A stretch of DNA of 44,440 bases from Candidatus Aminicenantota bacterium (GTDB taxonomy: Bacteria; Acidobacteriota; Aminicenantia; Aminicenantales; Aminicenantaceae), in contig JAUWNW010000007.1 of NCBI GenBank assembly GCA_030612445.1, positions 1-44,440 on the forward strand, written 5' to 3'. A model generated the notes under the pieces. It had not been told where the DNA came from, ran no database searches, and saw nothing but the letters and a program-made list of their open reading frames with translations. Shown here in pieces: positions 1 to 7,670 of this stretch. Made by a program: the position numbers and the translations under genes. Positions within the stretch are counted from its first letter, which is position 1; every line of letters starts with the position of its first letter.

Positions 1-291
1 GAAGCCCCAATAAGAGCTGTCGGCAGTATCAAACCCCCTCAGCTTATCACCCGTGTAGACCCCATTTACCCGGAGATCGCACGCCAGGCCAGAGTCGAGG
101 GCGTGGTCATAATTGAAGCTACTACTGATAAATACGGCAGGGTGGCTATTATGAAAGTCCTTAGATCCATCCCCCTGCTCGACCAGTCAGCCAAAGATGC
201 TGTCGCTCAATGGGTCTATGAACCCATGGTTATTAACGGACGCCCCCGAGGCGTTATCTTTACTGTTACTGTTAGGTTTAAACTTAAATAA
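1..291 (+). CDS. TonB C-terminal domain protein, 5' partial
   Basis: The reading frame is open from the first base of the window to a TAA at 289-291, so only the last 96 residues are seen. They form a TonB C-terminal domain: an early YPEIAR motif, the G-V-V strand of the fold, a central DxxGRV turn, a WVYEP stretch, and the final VRFKLK strand. TonB carries proton-motive energy from ExbB/ExbD in the inner membrane to outer-membrane receptors. The domain sits 46 bp ahead of exbB and exbD on the same strand, so a TonB operon is likely. The N-terminal anchor and proline-rich linker lie outside the window. It could also be one of the periplasmic proteins that carry only this domain. Confidence 0.88.
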   Translation, partial: EAPIRAVGSIKPPQLITRVDPIYPEIARQARVEGVVIIEATTDKYGRVAIMKVLRSIPLLDQSAKDAVAQWVYEPMVINGRPRGVIFTVTVRFKLK

Positions 292-337
292 AAAAAGCTA
301 ATAATGGCTTTCGATATTTAATAAGGAGGAACTTAAA

Positions 338-1012
338 ATGCAATTTGGACTACTTGAAATGTGGAATGCAATGGGAGCTTTGGCAAAAACAGTTGCTATT
401 CTCCTGATCTTTCTCTCAGTTATTACGATTTATCTCTTCATCGAAAGACAAATCGTCTTCGCTAAGGCCAGGAAAAAATCAAAGATTATCGCTCCTAAAC
501 TCGCATCCCTGCTGAAAGCGGGAAAAATTACGGAAGCCCTGACTCTTTCTAGTAAGAAAGAAAACAAGGGAAGCCATTTGGCCCGAGTTACCGCTTCTGG
601 CATTAAAGAATTTGTAACAGGTGGAGAAGCTGGATTAGAAAAAACCCAGAAGATCGAATCCGCCCAAAGAGGATGTGAAAGAGCTCATGCTATTTTCGCG
701 CAGGAATTAAAAAGAGGTTTGCCCATTATGGCTACTGTTGCTACTTCTTCCCCATTTATCGGCCTGTTCGGTACTATAGCTGGTATTATCAATGCTTTCC
801 GGGGCATGGCTCTTACTGGTTCCGGTGGAATCGGTGCTGTTGCCGGCGGTATTGCTGAGGCACTTATCACAACCGCCTTTGGAATCGGGGTTGCTATTCT
901 CGCTCTCTGGTGTTATAACGGCTTAAATTCCAAAACCGAAGTCATCGGCGCTGAAATGGATAACGCAGCTTCAGAAGTTATTGATTTCTTTGTCAGAGAA
1001 GATCAAGCATAA
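338..1012 (+). CDS. exbB: MotA/TolQ/ExbB proton channel family protein
   Basis: This 224-residue protein is an ExbB/TolQ-type inner-membrane proton channel subunit. It has a first membrane helix at about residues 12-33, a cytoplasmic loop rich in Lys, Arg and Glu, and two further helices at about 130-155 and 165-190. The family signature is visible as SSPFIGLFGTIAGIINAF, followed by the small-residue helix GGIAEALITTAFGI. AAGGAGG lies 9 nt before the ATG. With ExbD it uses the proton gradient to drive TonB, whose C-terminal domain is encoded just upstream. A TolQ or generic biopolymer-transport role cannot be separated by sequence, but the TonB neighbour favours ExbB. Confidence 0.93.
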   Translation: MQFGLLEMWNAMGALAKTVAILLIFLSVITIYLFIERQIVFAKARKKSKIIAPKLASLLKAGKITEALTLSSKKENKGSHLARVTASGIKEFVTGGEAGLEKTQKIESAQRGCERAHAIFAQELKRGLPIMATVATSSPFIGLFGTIAGIINAFRGMALTGSGGIGAVAGGIAEALITTAFGIGVAILALWCYNGLNSKTEVIGAEMDNAASEVIDFFVREDQA

Positions 1013-1043
1013 GCAAAAAAAGATAGAATAAAAGAGGTAAATT

Positions 1044-1463
1044 ATGGCTTATTCAGTCGGAAAAAAAGAAGCTCTTAGTGCTGAACCTAATGTTGTCCCT
1101 CTCTGCGATGTTCTCCTTGTTCTTTTGATTATCTTTATGGTAATTACCCCATTAGCCCAAAAGGGCGTCGATGTTAAACTTCCCACTGCTATGAATACCC
1201 TTAACATGCCTGAGAATCCGGATATAGTATTATACATAAAAAAAGACGGCACCATGTTTGTTAATTCTGATAAGGCAACCTTGGATACTTTGCAACAGCT
1301 AATGGAAGACGCCTTAATGACCGCGACAGATAAAAAACTCTATTTAAAAGCAGACCAGCAGCTCGAATACGGAACCTTAATTGATGTCATTGAGATCCTA
1401 AAAGCAGCCGGAGTAGAAGACTTCGGCATCATTGCTGAAAAGAAGAGAGAAACTCTTCACTAA
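1044..1463 (+). CDS. exbD: Biopolymer transport protein ExbD/TolR
   Basis: This 139-residue protein has the ExbD plan: a short cytoplasmic N terminus, one membrane helix at about residues 20-41, and a periplasmic domain. The helix begins with PLCDVLLVLLIIFMV. Asp22 corresponds to the single membrane carboxylate needed for proton use in the family. The periplasmic part keeps the V-K-L-P motif and the usual pattern ending in GVEDFGI. AGAGG precedes the ATG, and the gap from exbB is 31 bp, so the two are co-transcribed. No clear intrinsic terminator separates it from the convergent gene that ends 20 bp downstream. Confidence 0.93.
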   Translation: MAYSVGKKEALSAEPNVVPLCDVLLVLLIIFMVITPLAQKGVDVKLPTAMNTLNMPENPDIVLYIKKDGTMFVNSDKATLDTLQQLMEDALMTATDKKLYLKADQQLEYGTLIDVIEILKAAGVEDFGIIAEKKRETLH

Positions 1464-1483
1464 TCTGACCTTTTCTAATTAAA

Positions 1484-2596
1484 TCAGAAACAAAGATAAC
1501 TAGGAGGCAAGGAAAGATAGCTTTCAACCTGTTCCTTGCTTTCTGGTTCTTTTTTTAATACTTTTTTCCATACCTGCTTACTCTCCATACAAAAATATAA
1601 AGGGATTTCATTTCTTTCCCGGCCCCTGATAAAACCTATTATCTTCTCATAGAGTTCCACACGGAGAGGTAAAAAATATCTTAGCTTACCATCCATCCCC
1701 TGGATAAACTCCTCATATATTATTTTCGAGTTAGGAAATCTTTCTGCAATTACAGTCTTAAGCCCTTTCGGAAACCTAAGACTTCCCAAGCTTATCCAAG
1801 CGATCTTAGAAGCAGGGATTTTCTTCAGCATTTTCTCCACAATTTCAGCATATCCATCTTCCCATCCAGAAAATCGTATTATAGGGTCAAAGTGAAATGC
1901 TACCCGGTATCCCTTTTTCATGACTTCCTGAGCAGCTTGCAGCCGGTCTTCAACGGGCGGTGCGCTTTTTTCTTCTGTTTGAGCGATCTTTCGGGCATTC
2001 AATGACCAGGCAATGATAATGTTCTCAGCAGGTTCGGTATCCATTATATTTTTGATATTTACTGTTTTGGTCTTAAGTTCAAAAAGAGCGCTTTGTTTTT
2101 GGCGAAAATACCTGATAAGTTCCCGTGAACGGCCGGTTAAATGGTCAAGCACTAAAGAATCGCCCAACTCTCCGGTCCCGATACGCAGCGGCCTTCTGTT
2201 CTGTTGTAGAAAAGAATCAAGTTGTCCCCATAGTTTATCTATATTGACATGCACAGTCACGATCGGACTGGCAAGATAGTGCTGGAGTATGCAGTAACTA
2301 CAATCAAGAGGGCAATTTAGGTCAAGATTAATGATGTAATAATTACAGCCTAAATATAGAGGAGTACATGGACAGGGCTTTACAAAATCTCCCTTTTGTT
2401 TTGTTAGAAGCAAGTAGCGCTTCCCCTTACCTACCGGGTCCCGGGACATGGCAAGATCAGCTTCCAAGGCCTGAATATTTTCTATCACTTTAAAGGGGAC
2501 ATGGTCTAATTTTTTTAGAATCGAGCGGGTTAGAGGATATTCAAAACTGCTTTTTTCTATAAAAATCTTTTCCGGAAATTTTGTGATATCAATCAT
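1484..2596 (-). CDS. Spore photoproduct lyase-like radical SAM protein
   Basis: This 370-residue protein carries a CxxxCxxC cluster motif, CPLDCSYC (Cys95, Cys99, Cys102), of the spore photoproduct lyase (SPL)/DNA-repair photolyase branch of radical SAM enzymes. The Tyr before the third Cys and the later DHLTG, SLNA and GWEDGY segments also match SPL. Three extra cysteines (75, 77, 84) precede the cluster. Compared from memory with Bacillus SPL, the H-donor Cys about 40 residues after the cluster appears replaced (ELGD where SPL has CTSD), so the classic thymine-dimer reaction is doubtful. It overlaps the ParB-like gene upstream by 8 bp, implying coupled translation. Substrate is unknown; the family call is firmer than the function. 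Confidence 0.8.
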   Translation of the reverse strand: MIDITKFPEKIFIEKSSFEYPLTRSILKKLDHVPFKVIENIQALEADLAMSRDPVGKGKRYLLLTKQKGDFVKPCPCTPLYLGCNYYIINLDLNCPLDCSYCILQHYLASPIVTVHVNIDKLWGQLDSFLQQNRRPLRIGTGELGDSLVLDHLTGRSRELIRYFRQKQSALFELKTKTVNIKNIMDTEPAENIIIAWSLNARKIAQTEEKSAPPVEDRLQAAQEVMKKGYRVAFHFDPIIRFSGWEDGYAEIVEKMLKKIPASKIAWISLGSLRFPKGLKTVIAERFPNSKIIYEEFIQGMDGKLRYFLPLRVELYEKIIGFIRGRERNEIPLYFCMESKQVWKKVLKKEPESKEQVESYLSLPPSYLCF

Positions 2597-3545
2597 CGGA
2601 AGGATTTTTAAAAAGACCGGAAAAACCCTTGCTGTCTGCGATTTTCCGCAACTCAGACAATTTGTTAAGAAATTCTTTCCTGTTTTTAAAACTGAAGTTC
2701 AAGGAGATATCCTCTTTTTCAAAAAAAGCAGACGGAGTGACCACAATCCCGCTTGAAATATTCAACCTTTTTAATACTTTATCAAAAGCATTATTCCAAG
2801 AGTTTAAAACAGGATTTCGCTTAGCTTCGAGCAGAAAACATAACCTCTCAGCCTTCTGCAATGGGGAAAGTTTCTCATCTTCACTTATTTTTTCTACATC
2901 AGGTAAACTGAGGATATCAGCTACACTCATCTCCTCTTTACGGGTTAGCTCGTATATGGTAGTAACAAGGACTCTCTGCTTATTTTTGCCAAGCGGCAGA
3001 ATATACGGCAGCAGCAATGTCCTTTCTGGGGAAGAAAATTCAGCCAGCAATTTTAATACATTAAAATCAGTATTTCTGGAATGGATAAGCTTTTTAAGTT
3101 CTGATTCAAATTCCGCAATCTTTAAATAAGGATCCAAATATTTAACTAAAGGAGGGATATCCAGCAGGGGAAGATATTTCCGGACAATCTCTTCCTCACC
3201 AGCTCCAAATCCCTTGATCTTTTTTAATACTTCAGCCTTTTCCACAATACTATATTTCCGGATAGAAAGGTTTTCATAGACTGTTAATTCAAATGCCTTA
3301 AGGTCAGCCATTTCCTCTGAAATGAATACGGGGATACTTTTAAAAGAAAGCTTTCTGCAGGCAAGCACTCTTCTCCACCCTGATACAATGACCGGCCTTT
3401 CTCTCCGAAAAGAAAGGACCGGCGGATTTATCAGGCCGGCGGTTCTAATCGATTCAATTAGGTCTTGGTGTGAAATAAAATAGGATATCCGGAACCTGTC
3501 ATCGTTAATATCGATCTTATTAATATCTATATTAGTAAATTTCAT
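2589..3545 (-). CDS. ParB/sulfiredoxin N-terminal domain protein
   Basis: This 318-residue protein begins with a ParB-type nuclease/CTPase domain (about residues 1-110). LIESIRTAGLINPPVL, VSGWRRVLACR and YENLSIRKYSIVEKAEVL align with the conserved boxes of the family; GWRR replaces the usual GERR. The rest is helical, and I see no confident helix-turn-helix or plasmid-ParB dimer domain. Its ATG directly abuts the stop of the upstream phosphorylase gene, and its end overlaps the SPL-like gene by 8 bp, so the three are one translational block. No parA is adjacent, so chromosome segregation is not supported by context. ParB-fold proteins of this stand-alone type may bind DNA or nucleotides; the exact role is unknown. 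Confidence 0.72.
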   Translation of the reverse strand: MKFTNIDINKIDINDDRFRISYFISHQDLIESIRTAGLINPPVLSFRRERPVIVSGWRRVLACRKLSFKSIPVFISEEMADLKAFELTVYENLSIRKYSIVEKAEVLKKIKGFGAGEEEIVRKYLPLLDIPPLVKYLDPYLKIAEFESELKKLIHSRNTDFNVLKLLAEFSSPERTLLLPYILPLGKNKQRVLVTTIYELTRKEEMSVADILSLPDVEKISEDEKLSPLQKAERLCFLLEAKRNPVLNSWNNAFDKVLKRLNISSGIVVTPSAFFEKEDISLNFSFKNRKEFLNKLSELRKIADSKGFSGLFKNPSDD

Positions 3546-4262
3546 TTACCATTTACCATTTACCGTCTTTCCTATAAACGGTAATATATATTTTTTAATC
3601 TTGCTACTCATCCCGGGATGAAGGAAGCCGCTTATATGCTTACTCTTATAAAGTTTATCACTTACAATTAGGAGGGCGGCCGCCTGGATACCATAATACT
3701 CAGCCAGGGCAAAAACTGCGGATGTTTCCATATCAACACAATCAACTCCCCTGTCCCTGTTACTTTCCAGCCAGGCTCTGGTCTCTCTGAAAGGTGCATC
3801 AGTAGAAACTACACTCCCGCTTTGAGACGAAAGACCCTTTGAATGAAGAAAGCCTTCAATTTTATCTGTTAAAACCCGGGAGGGAGAAAACTCCGTCCTC
3901 CCGGAAAAATAATGCCGGGATGTGCCTTCCTCGGAAAAAGCTTTTTTTATACTGACAGCATCCAGCAGTTTGAATTTGGAATTTATGGCACCGCAAAATC
4001 CCAAAATAATTATATCTTCAGCCCCAGATACAATCAAGCTTTCCAGAGAAATAACAGCAGCAGGCGCCCCGATCCCCCCGAAAACAATGACTTTATCTTC
4101 CAGTAAAAATAAATCCGCCCCCAGCCAGGCTTTCTTTTTAAGAGCAGTCTTGCTAAGTGCCTTCTTAATAGTCCCTGATAAGGAATCAACCGGAATATAA
4201 AGAACAGTTCTGCGCGAAAACCCCTTTATCGCTCTGGGTTTAAATAGAACCTCATCCATCAT
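3546..4262 (-). CDS. PNP/UDP-family nucleoside phosphorylase
   Basis: This 238-residue protein has the nucleoside phosphorylase fold. FGGIGAPAAVISLESLI is the glycine-rich phosphate/ribose segment, IIILGFCGAIN follows, and VDCVDMETSAVFALAEYYG contains the MET-S box that binds the ribose hydroxyls in uridine and purine phosphorylases and MTA/SAH nucleosidases. It probably cleaves a nucleoside to base plus sugar (phosphate). Specificity cannot be read from sequence. It starts 7 bp after larE-like ends and its stop touches the next ATG, so it is inside the operon. The 3' end is built of GGTAAAT units like the intergenic tracts elsewhere, so the last residues may be repeat-derived. Confidence 0.8.
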   Translation of the reverse strand: MMDEVLFKPRAIKGFSRRTVLYIPVDSLSGTIKKALSKTALKKKAWLGADLFLLEDKVIVFGGIGAPAAVISLESLIVSGAEDIIILGFCGAINSKFKLLDAVSIKKAFSEEGTSRHYFSGRTEFSPSRVLTDKIEGFLHSKGLSSQSGSVVSTDAPFRETRAWLESNRDRGVDCVDMETSAVFALAEYYGIQAAALLIVSDKLYKSKHISGFLHPGMSSKIKKYILPFIGKTVNGKW

Positions 4263-4269
4263 AATCGTT

Positions 4270-5103
4270 TTATTCTATCCCTTTATTTTCAGACGTGAGT
4301 ACCTCATTCAAACTGCCGGTGCGGTACCCGGCAAGGTCAAGAGTTATATAGGTATAGCCTAACTTTTTAAACCTTTTTATGATTTTAGGCTTAATCCCGG
4401 CCTTAAAAAGGCTTGGCACATCTTCCGGCAATACTTCAATTCTGGCAATATCATTATGGTGGCGCACCCTGACCTGAGAGATTCCCATCGAATGAAGAAC
4501 TTCTTCCGCATCTTCTACTTGTTTAAGAGTCCGAGCTGTAATCTCTGTATAGTAGGGAAACCTAGAGGCTAAACATGCCTGAGAGGGCTTATTCCAAGTG
4601 GAAAGGCCAAGTAAACGGGAAAGCCTTCTTATTTCATCTTTATCTAATCCGGCTTCTTTTAAAGGTGAGCGCACTCCCAGTTCTCCTGCTGCACGTGAAC
4701 CAGGCCGAAAATCATCAGCATCACCGGCGTTTTCTCCGTCCAGAACAAAAGAAATATTTTCATCTTCAGCAATATCTTTTAATTGGCAAAATAATCCCCG
4801 TTTACAGATATAACACCTTTCAGGAGGATTCCTGGTGAAATCAGGGTTATCCATCTCATCTCCCTTGACGATTTTGTATCTTATATTATGCTTACGGGCA
4901 AAACTAACCGCCTCTTCAGTTTCCCATTCCGGGTGTATTTCCGAAACAGCTGTCACTGCTAAAACACCATCTTCTAAAATATCATGAGCTGTTTTTAATA
5001 AAAAAGTACTGTCAACTCCACCGGAAAAAGCCACCAGCACTCTTTTCATATTAAGCAAATTAGACTTCAGCCGGTCATATTTTTCCTGTAATTCTTTTTT
5101 CAT
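4270..5103 (-). CDS. larE: LarE-like ATP-dependent sacrificial sulfur transferase
   Basis: The protein is a PP-loop ATPase: VLVAFSGGVDSTFLLK near the N terminus is the ATP-pyrophosphatase loop. ERCYICKRGLF and PSQACLASRFPY match LarE, which adenylates the carboxylate of nicotinate-derived mononucleotide and donates sulfur from its own cysteine (the Cys of CLASRFPY) to make the nickel-pincer cofactor of LarA. larB, larC and larA are not in the window, so a related sulfur-transfer role is possible. I chose the ATG at 5103 (277 aa). An upstream in-frame ATG at 5142 would add 13 residues, but that stretch is the dispersed intergenic repeat. An AAGGG-like ribosome site lies 11 nt before the chosen start. 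Confidence 0.85.
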   Translation of the reverse strand: MKKELQEKYDRLKSNLLNMKRVLVAFSGGVDSTFLLKTAHDILEDGVLAVTAVSEIHPEWETEEAVSFARKHNIRYKIVKGDEMDNPDFTRNPPERCYICKRGLFCQLKDIAEDENISFVLDGENAGDADDFRPGSRAAGELGVRSPLKEAGLDKDEIRRLSRLLGLSTWNKPSQACLASRFPYYTEITARTLKQVEDAEEVLHSMGISQVRVRHHNDIARIEVLPEDVPSLFKAGIKPKIIKRFKKLGYTYITLDLAGYRTGSLNEVLTSENKGIE

Positions 5104-5170
5104 TCTTAATTTTCCCTTTTCCATTTTCTTACTATCATACATGTCGACATTTTTTATGAATAGTTCAGGC
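5103..5170. repeat. Dispersed intergenic repeat, ispG-larE spacer copy
   Basis: On the plus strand this reads TTTTCCATTTTCT, then TATCATACAT, the palindrome ATGTCGACAT (5141-5150), then TTTTTTATGAATAGTTCAGG. Bases 5144-5169 are the exact reverse complement of 35897-35922. The same order of blocks occurs at 14050-14105. The repeat runs into ispG, supplying its last codons and stop. Confidence 0.7.
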
Positions 5171-6248
5171 TAATCAGCTTCTGAACTTCCAAGACAAATT
5201 CTTCTACAATATCTTCTTCTTTAATTTTTCGCAGCAGTTCCCCTTTTTTGAATATAACTCCCACACCCTTCCCACAGGCGACTCCAATATCAGCCTCTTT
5301 TGCCTCGCCCGGGCCGTTTACCATACATCCCATTACTGCAATAGTGACTGGTTCTTGGATATTATCAAGCCGCCTTTCTATCTCAGCAGCGATCCGCGGC
5401 AGATCGACTTCACAGCGCCCACAAACAGGACAGGAGATAATATCCAAACCAGAGGACCTAAGACCCAGATTGGAAAGAATACGATATGCCACTCTTACTT
5501 CTTCTTCAGGTGGGGCAGTAAGCGACACTCTTATGGTATCAGCCAATCCATAGTTTAAAAGCAGGGTCAAACCGGCTGCAGATTTTACACTTCCAGACAA
5601 TAAGCTGCCTGCTTCTGTTATTCCGGCATGAAAGGGATAATCCACTTCTTCTGCCAAGAGCTGCGATGCCTCCAGTGTTCGAGTAATATCTGAAGCTTTC
5701 AGCGATATCTTGATAAGCTTAAAATCCAGATCTTCCAGGATCCTGACATGCTTAAGGGCGCTCTCTACCATAGCCTCAGGAGTGGCCCCGCTATATCTTT
5801 GGAGTATTTCCTTTTCAACTGAACCAGAATTTACTCCGATACGAATTGGTATTTCCCGTTCTTTTGCAGCTTTTACGACTTCTATCACCTTATTCCTGGA
5901 CCCAATATTCCCGGGGTTAATCCGTAAGCCGTCAACACCGTTAGAAAGCGCAGCCAATGCTAACCTATGGTCAAAATGGATATCAGCAATAAGGGGAATA
6001 GATACCTGTTCTTTTATTTTAGAAAGCGCCTTGGCTGCCTCTTCATCCGGGACTGCAGCGCGCACTAGCTCACATCCAGCCTCCTCCAGCCTTTTTATCT
6101 GGGCAGCTGTGGCCTTAATATCTCTGGTATCCGTTTTGGTCATCGATTGGACAGCAATAGGTGCGCCCCCTCCCACGGGAACATCACCTATTAATATCCG
6201 TCGAGTCGTACGGCGTGGGAACTTTAATTTAAAAGCGGCCTTTTTCAT
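5154..6248 (-). CDS. ispG: 4-hydroxy-3-methylbut-2-enyl diphosphate synthase
   Basis: IspG (GcpE) makes HMBPP from methylerythritol cyclodiphosphate, the penultimate step of the MEP isoprenoid pathway. The protein is about 364 residues, the short bacterial form. The N-terminal TIM barrel is seen in VQSMTKTDTRDI, LIADIHFDHRLAL and LRINPGNIG. The C-terminal 4Fe-4S domain has CPVCGRCEVDL, and GCMVNGPGEA with the third Cys and the glutamate ligand. The ATG at 6248 is preceded by AGGA; a TTG one codon earlier is less likely. dxr of the same pathway lies two genes upstream. The last residues, LNYS and stop, are encoded by the dispersed repeat, so the extreme C terminus is repeat-derived. Confidence 0.96.
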   Translation of the reverse strand: MKKAAFKLKFPRRTTRRILIGDVPVGGGAPIAVQSMTKTDTRDIKATAAQIKRLEEAGCELVRAAVPDEEAAKALSKIKEQVSIPLIADIHFDHRLALAALSNGVDGLRINPGNIGSRNKVIEVVKAAKEREIPIRIGVNSGSVEKEILQRYSGATPEAMVESALKHVRILEDLDFKLIKISLKASDITRTLEASQLLAEEVDYPFHAGITEAGSLLSGSVKSAAGLTLLLNYGLADTIRVSLTAPPEEEVRVAYRILSNLGLRSSGLDIISCPVCGRCEVDLPRIAAEIERRLDNIQEPVTIAVMGCMVNGPGEAKEADIGVACGKGVGVIFKKGELLRKIKEEDIVEEFVLEVQKLISLNYS

Positions 6249-6251
6249 CAA

Positions 6252-6326
6252 TTTTCCTGCTTCTCCTGCTTTTCCTGTTTTTTTCTGTCTTTACTGTTTT
6301 TTCTGTCTTTCCTGCTTTTCCTGCCT
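6252..6326. repeat. Short-period CAGGAAA-type tandem repeat between rseP and ispG
   Basis: On the coding (minus) strand the spacer is a run of about nine imperfect units of the type GCAGGAAAA / GACAGAAAA. The same units recur at 10491-10565 and 10952-10977. The unit nearest ispG contains AGGA about 8 nt before its ATG, so the repeat also supplies the ribosome-binding site. Confidence 0.75.
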
Positions 6327-6328
6327 TT

Positions 6329-7669
6329 TTAAAATGGGATCAACGAGTCCCAGCCATTGGGTAATCGTTTTGCTATATCATTAAGAATTATAAAGACCAT
6401 CAGGAAAATAAAAATTGCAAATCCAATCTGCATTAGGACCTGTTTCACTTTGGGATGGAAATCCCTCCGGAAAACTCCCTCCAGGCTCAGTACCAATATC
6501 TGGCCGCCGTCAAATACGGGGACAGGAAAAAGATTAACTACTCCTAACTGCAGGCTGATAAAAGCAATAAAACTCAGCAAGGGTAAAAATCCCATCCTAA
6601 AAAAAACATAGGAAAAATTAGCAATCTCAATCGGGCCGCCAAGCTGACGGGTGGAAGCTTTTCCGGTTATCAAGTTCTTCAGGAAATCCATAACTGCAGA
6701 GATCATCTTCAGATTGTCTTTATAACTTTGGGCAAAAGCAGCAAAGAAACCATACTTCATTATTACAGATTTTGCCCCATGCATAATCCCAATTTTGCCG
6801 ATATCTCCTTCTTTTCGGGGAGTAACTTTTAGATCGATTATTGCTTCATTTCTCTGGACTTTAATATCCAGCTCATTGCCGGGATTTTTTTCAAGAGTTT
6901 CTATAAACCTATAAAGATAGGCCGGACTGTTGTCTATTGCCAATATAACATCACCAGGTTTAAGGCCGGCTTTTTCAGCCGGAGAATTTGCGGTAACTGC
7001 ATTGACCTGAGTCAAGATCCTGGCGAAAAAACCAGCATACCCCATATCAAACCGGGTTCTGCTTTCTGTAAGCAGGTCGACATAAGCCACTCCATCTTCT
7101 CTTTTTACCTTGATTTTAATTATTCTATCCGGCTTGGTCCCAACTGCAAGTTCAACGTCACTCCAGATGGCTGTTTTTTTATCATTAATGCTTAGAATCT
7201 CATCTCCAACAACCAAATCCGCCTTCTGCGCCGGAGAACCTGGTTCAATCCATCCTATAACCGGAGCCTGGCTCTGATATTCAGGCACAGAATCTCCGAC
7301 CATATTAATAAATGCCAATATCAGCAAGGCCAGAGCAATATTCATGACCGGACCCATTAATATAACCAGAAATCGCTGCCATCTTTTAGCTGATTGAAAA
7401 TCACCAGGTTTAGGTTCAGGGTTCTGCTTGAGTCCTTCAAGGGCTTCATCTCCGGAAAATTTGACATAACCTCCCATAGGAACAAGGCTGATACGGTAAT
7501 CAGTCCCGCCCCTTTTATAACCGAACAGCCTTTTTCCGTATCCGAAAGAAAATGTTTCTACATTGATCCCAACAAGTTTAGCCATAAAAAAGTGACCGAA
7601 TTCATGGACAAAGACAAGTACTCCAAAAACAATAGCAAACGCAAGTATCGTGCCTAAAATAGATACCAT
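6329..7669 (-). CDS. rseP: RIP metalloprotease RseP (site-2 protease)
   Basis: This 446-residue membrane protease cuts membrane-bound anti-sigma factors or signal-peptide remnants inside the bilayer. The zinc site is VHEFGH (His22, Glu23, His26) in the first helix, with the third ligand in VFDGGQIL (Asp387) near the C terminus. Two PDZ domains lie between, at about residues 130-200 and 205-290; GWIEPGSPAQKADLVVGDEIL and PAEKAGLKPGDVILAI are their carboxylate-binding loops. Further helices follow at about 98-120, 350-380 and 412-435. Only 1 bp separates it from dxr. The dxr-rseP-ispG order is a widespread bacterial arrangement. All catalytic residues are present. Confidence 0.96.
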   Translation of the reverse strand: MVSILGTILAFAIVFGVLVFVHEFGHFFMAKLVGINVETFSFGYGKRLFGYKRGGTDYRISLVPMGGYVKFSGDEALEGLKQNPEPKPGDFQSAKRWQRFLVILMGPVMNIALALLILAFINMVGDSVPEYQSQAPVIGWIEPGSPAQKADLVVGDEILSINDKKTAIWSDVELAVGTKPDRIIKIKVKREDGVAYVDLLTESRTRFDMGYAGFFARILTQVNAVTANSPAEKAGLKPGDVILAIDNSPAYLYRFIETLEKNPGNELDIKVQRNEAIIDLKVTPRKEGDIGKIGIMHGAKSVIMKYGFFAAFAQSYKDNLKMISAVMDFLKNLITGKASTRQLGGPIEIANFSYVFFRMGFLPLLSFIAFISLQLGVVNLFPVPVFDGGQILVLSLEGVFRRDFHPKVKQVLMQIGFAIFIFLMVFIILNDIAKRLPNGWDSLIPF

Positions 7670-7670
7670 A

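Noticed and set aside
1484-2596. True spore photoproduct lyase in a spore former
   Set aside because: The H-donor Cys appears absent and no sporulation genes are in the window; outer-membrane genes argue against an endospore-forming monoderm.
2589-3545. Chromosomal ParB of a parABS system
   Set aside because: No parA and no inverted parS-like sites were seen nearby, and the C-terminal part lacks the usual helix-turn-helix.
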